Assembly: GCA_013214445.1 (NCBI GenBank)
Contig: JABSPG010000121.1
Coordinates: forward strand, 4,816 to 9,875
DNA length: 5,060 nucleotides
Direction of reading: 5' to 3'
From: Ekhidna sp.
GTDB lineage: Bacteria > Bacteroidota > Bacteroidia > Cytophagales > Cyclobacteriaceae
In this document: positions 4,882 to 5,060 of the stretch, one piece after another
Layout: each line of letters starts with the position of its first letter
How positions within the stretch are numbered: position 1 is the stretch's first letter
Made by a program: the position numbers and the translations under genes
The notes under the pieces: generated by a model
Database searches by the model: none
Seen by the model: only the letters and a program-made list of their open reading frames with translations
Told to the model about the DNA's origin: nothing

Positions 4882-5060
4882 ATGGAGGATTTTGCAGCAG
4901 CATTGAATTACGCCATACCAGGCTTTATATCCCTTATTCTTATAGAAATAGCTTACGGTTGGTGGACGGGAGATATCAAGGCCAACTCGATGGATACTAT
5001 TTCGAGCTTAAGCTCAGGAGTAACCAACATCACCAAAAGTATCATGGGACTAGGTGTTGC
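4882..5060 (+). CDS. Sterol desaturase / fatty acid hydroxylase family protein, N-terminal 59 residues, truncated by window edge
   Basis: The frame opens at ATG 4882, with an in-frame TGA immediately before it at 4876-4878, so no longer start within about 150 bases upstream is possible. It runs to the window edge. The visible part starts MEDFAAALNYAIPGF, a hydrophobic stretch follows over about 11-27, then YGWWTG and MDTISSLSSGVTNITK. That combination, a short membrane segment followed by a D-x-x-x-S-L-S-S-G element, recalls Bacteroidota members of the sterol desaturase/fatty acid hydroxylase superfamily, which are di-iron membrane enzymes acting on lipids. The diagnostic histidine clusters would lie further downstream, so the function is a family-level call from the N-terminus only. 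No Shine-Dalgarno is seen. It is codirectional with hemerythrin but separated by 107 bp that hold their own promoter-like signals. Confidence 0.65.
   Translation, partial: MEDFAAALNYAIPGFISLILIEIAYGWWTGDIKANSMDTISSLSSGVTNITKSIMGLGV

Noticed and set aside
4721..4903. Minus-strand frame of 60 codons across the hemerythrin end and the following gap
   Set aside because: Composition is random-looking and it covers promoter-like and hairpin signals for the plus strand.

Overview
The window carries a cbb3-type cytochrome c oxidase (high-affinity terminal oxidase) operon on the minus strand. A single-domain hemerythrin gene runs divergently from it, and the start of a sterol desaturase/fatty acid hydroxylase family gene lies at the right edge. 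Several features point to Bacteroidota, probably a Cytophagales-type lineage: ccoN and ccoO are fused into one reading frame; CcoP has a single heme and an extra N-terminal signal peptide plus membrane segment; most starts lack a Shine-Dalgarno sequence; and the base composition is AT-leaning. This assignment rests on protein style recalled from the families, not on a database search.

Layout, in transcription order on the minus strand: ccoS (4246-4037), ccoNO (4061-1893), ccoQ (1881-1690), ccoP (1703-723) and ccoG (687 to beyond position 1). ccoS overlaps ccoNO by 25 bp, ccoQ overlaps ccoP by 14 bp, and the other gaps are 11 and 35 bp, so this reads as one transcription unit. CcoNO holds the heme b, heme b3/CuB catalytic site and one cytochrome c domain. 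CcoP adds a second cytochrome c, CcoQ is the small membrane subunit, and CcoS and CcoG are assembly factors, CcoG acting in copper handling. All active-site ligands of the oxidase are visible. The copper-transporting ATPase CcoI, often next to ccoS, is not in the window.

The 132-bp divergent region (4247-4378) separates ccoS from the hemerythrin gene. It contains a clean TGAT-N4-ATCA palindrome at 4310-4321, which matches the core of an FNR/CRP-family operator and could control both directions in response to oxygen or nitric oxide. The hemerythrin (4379-4774) has six of the seven canonical diiron ligands; the His four residues before H80 is replaced by Asn76.

The 107-bp gap between hemerythrin and the desaturase-like gene (4775-4881) is dense with signals: a perfect 17-bp palindrome, a Bacteroidota-like promoter, and a hairpin followed by a T-run just before the start codon. 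No gene-free stretch exceeds 300 bases, and no tRNA, rRNA, insertion sequence or CRISPR was seen. The oxidase itself is conventional for the phylum. The best leads for follow-up are the altered hemerythrin site, the shared FNR-like box, the acidic Cys-Cys tail of CcoP and the leader signals upstream of the desaturase-like gene.
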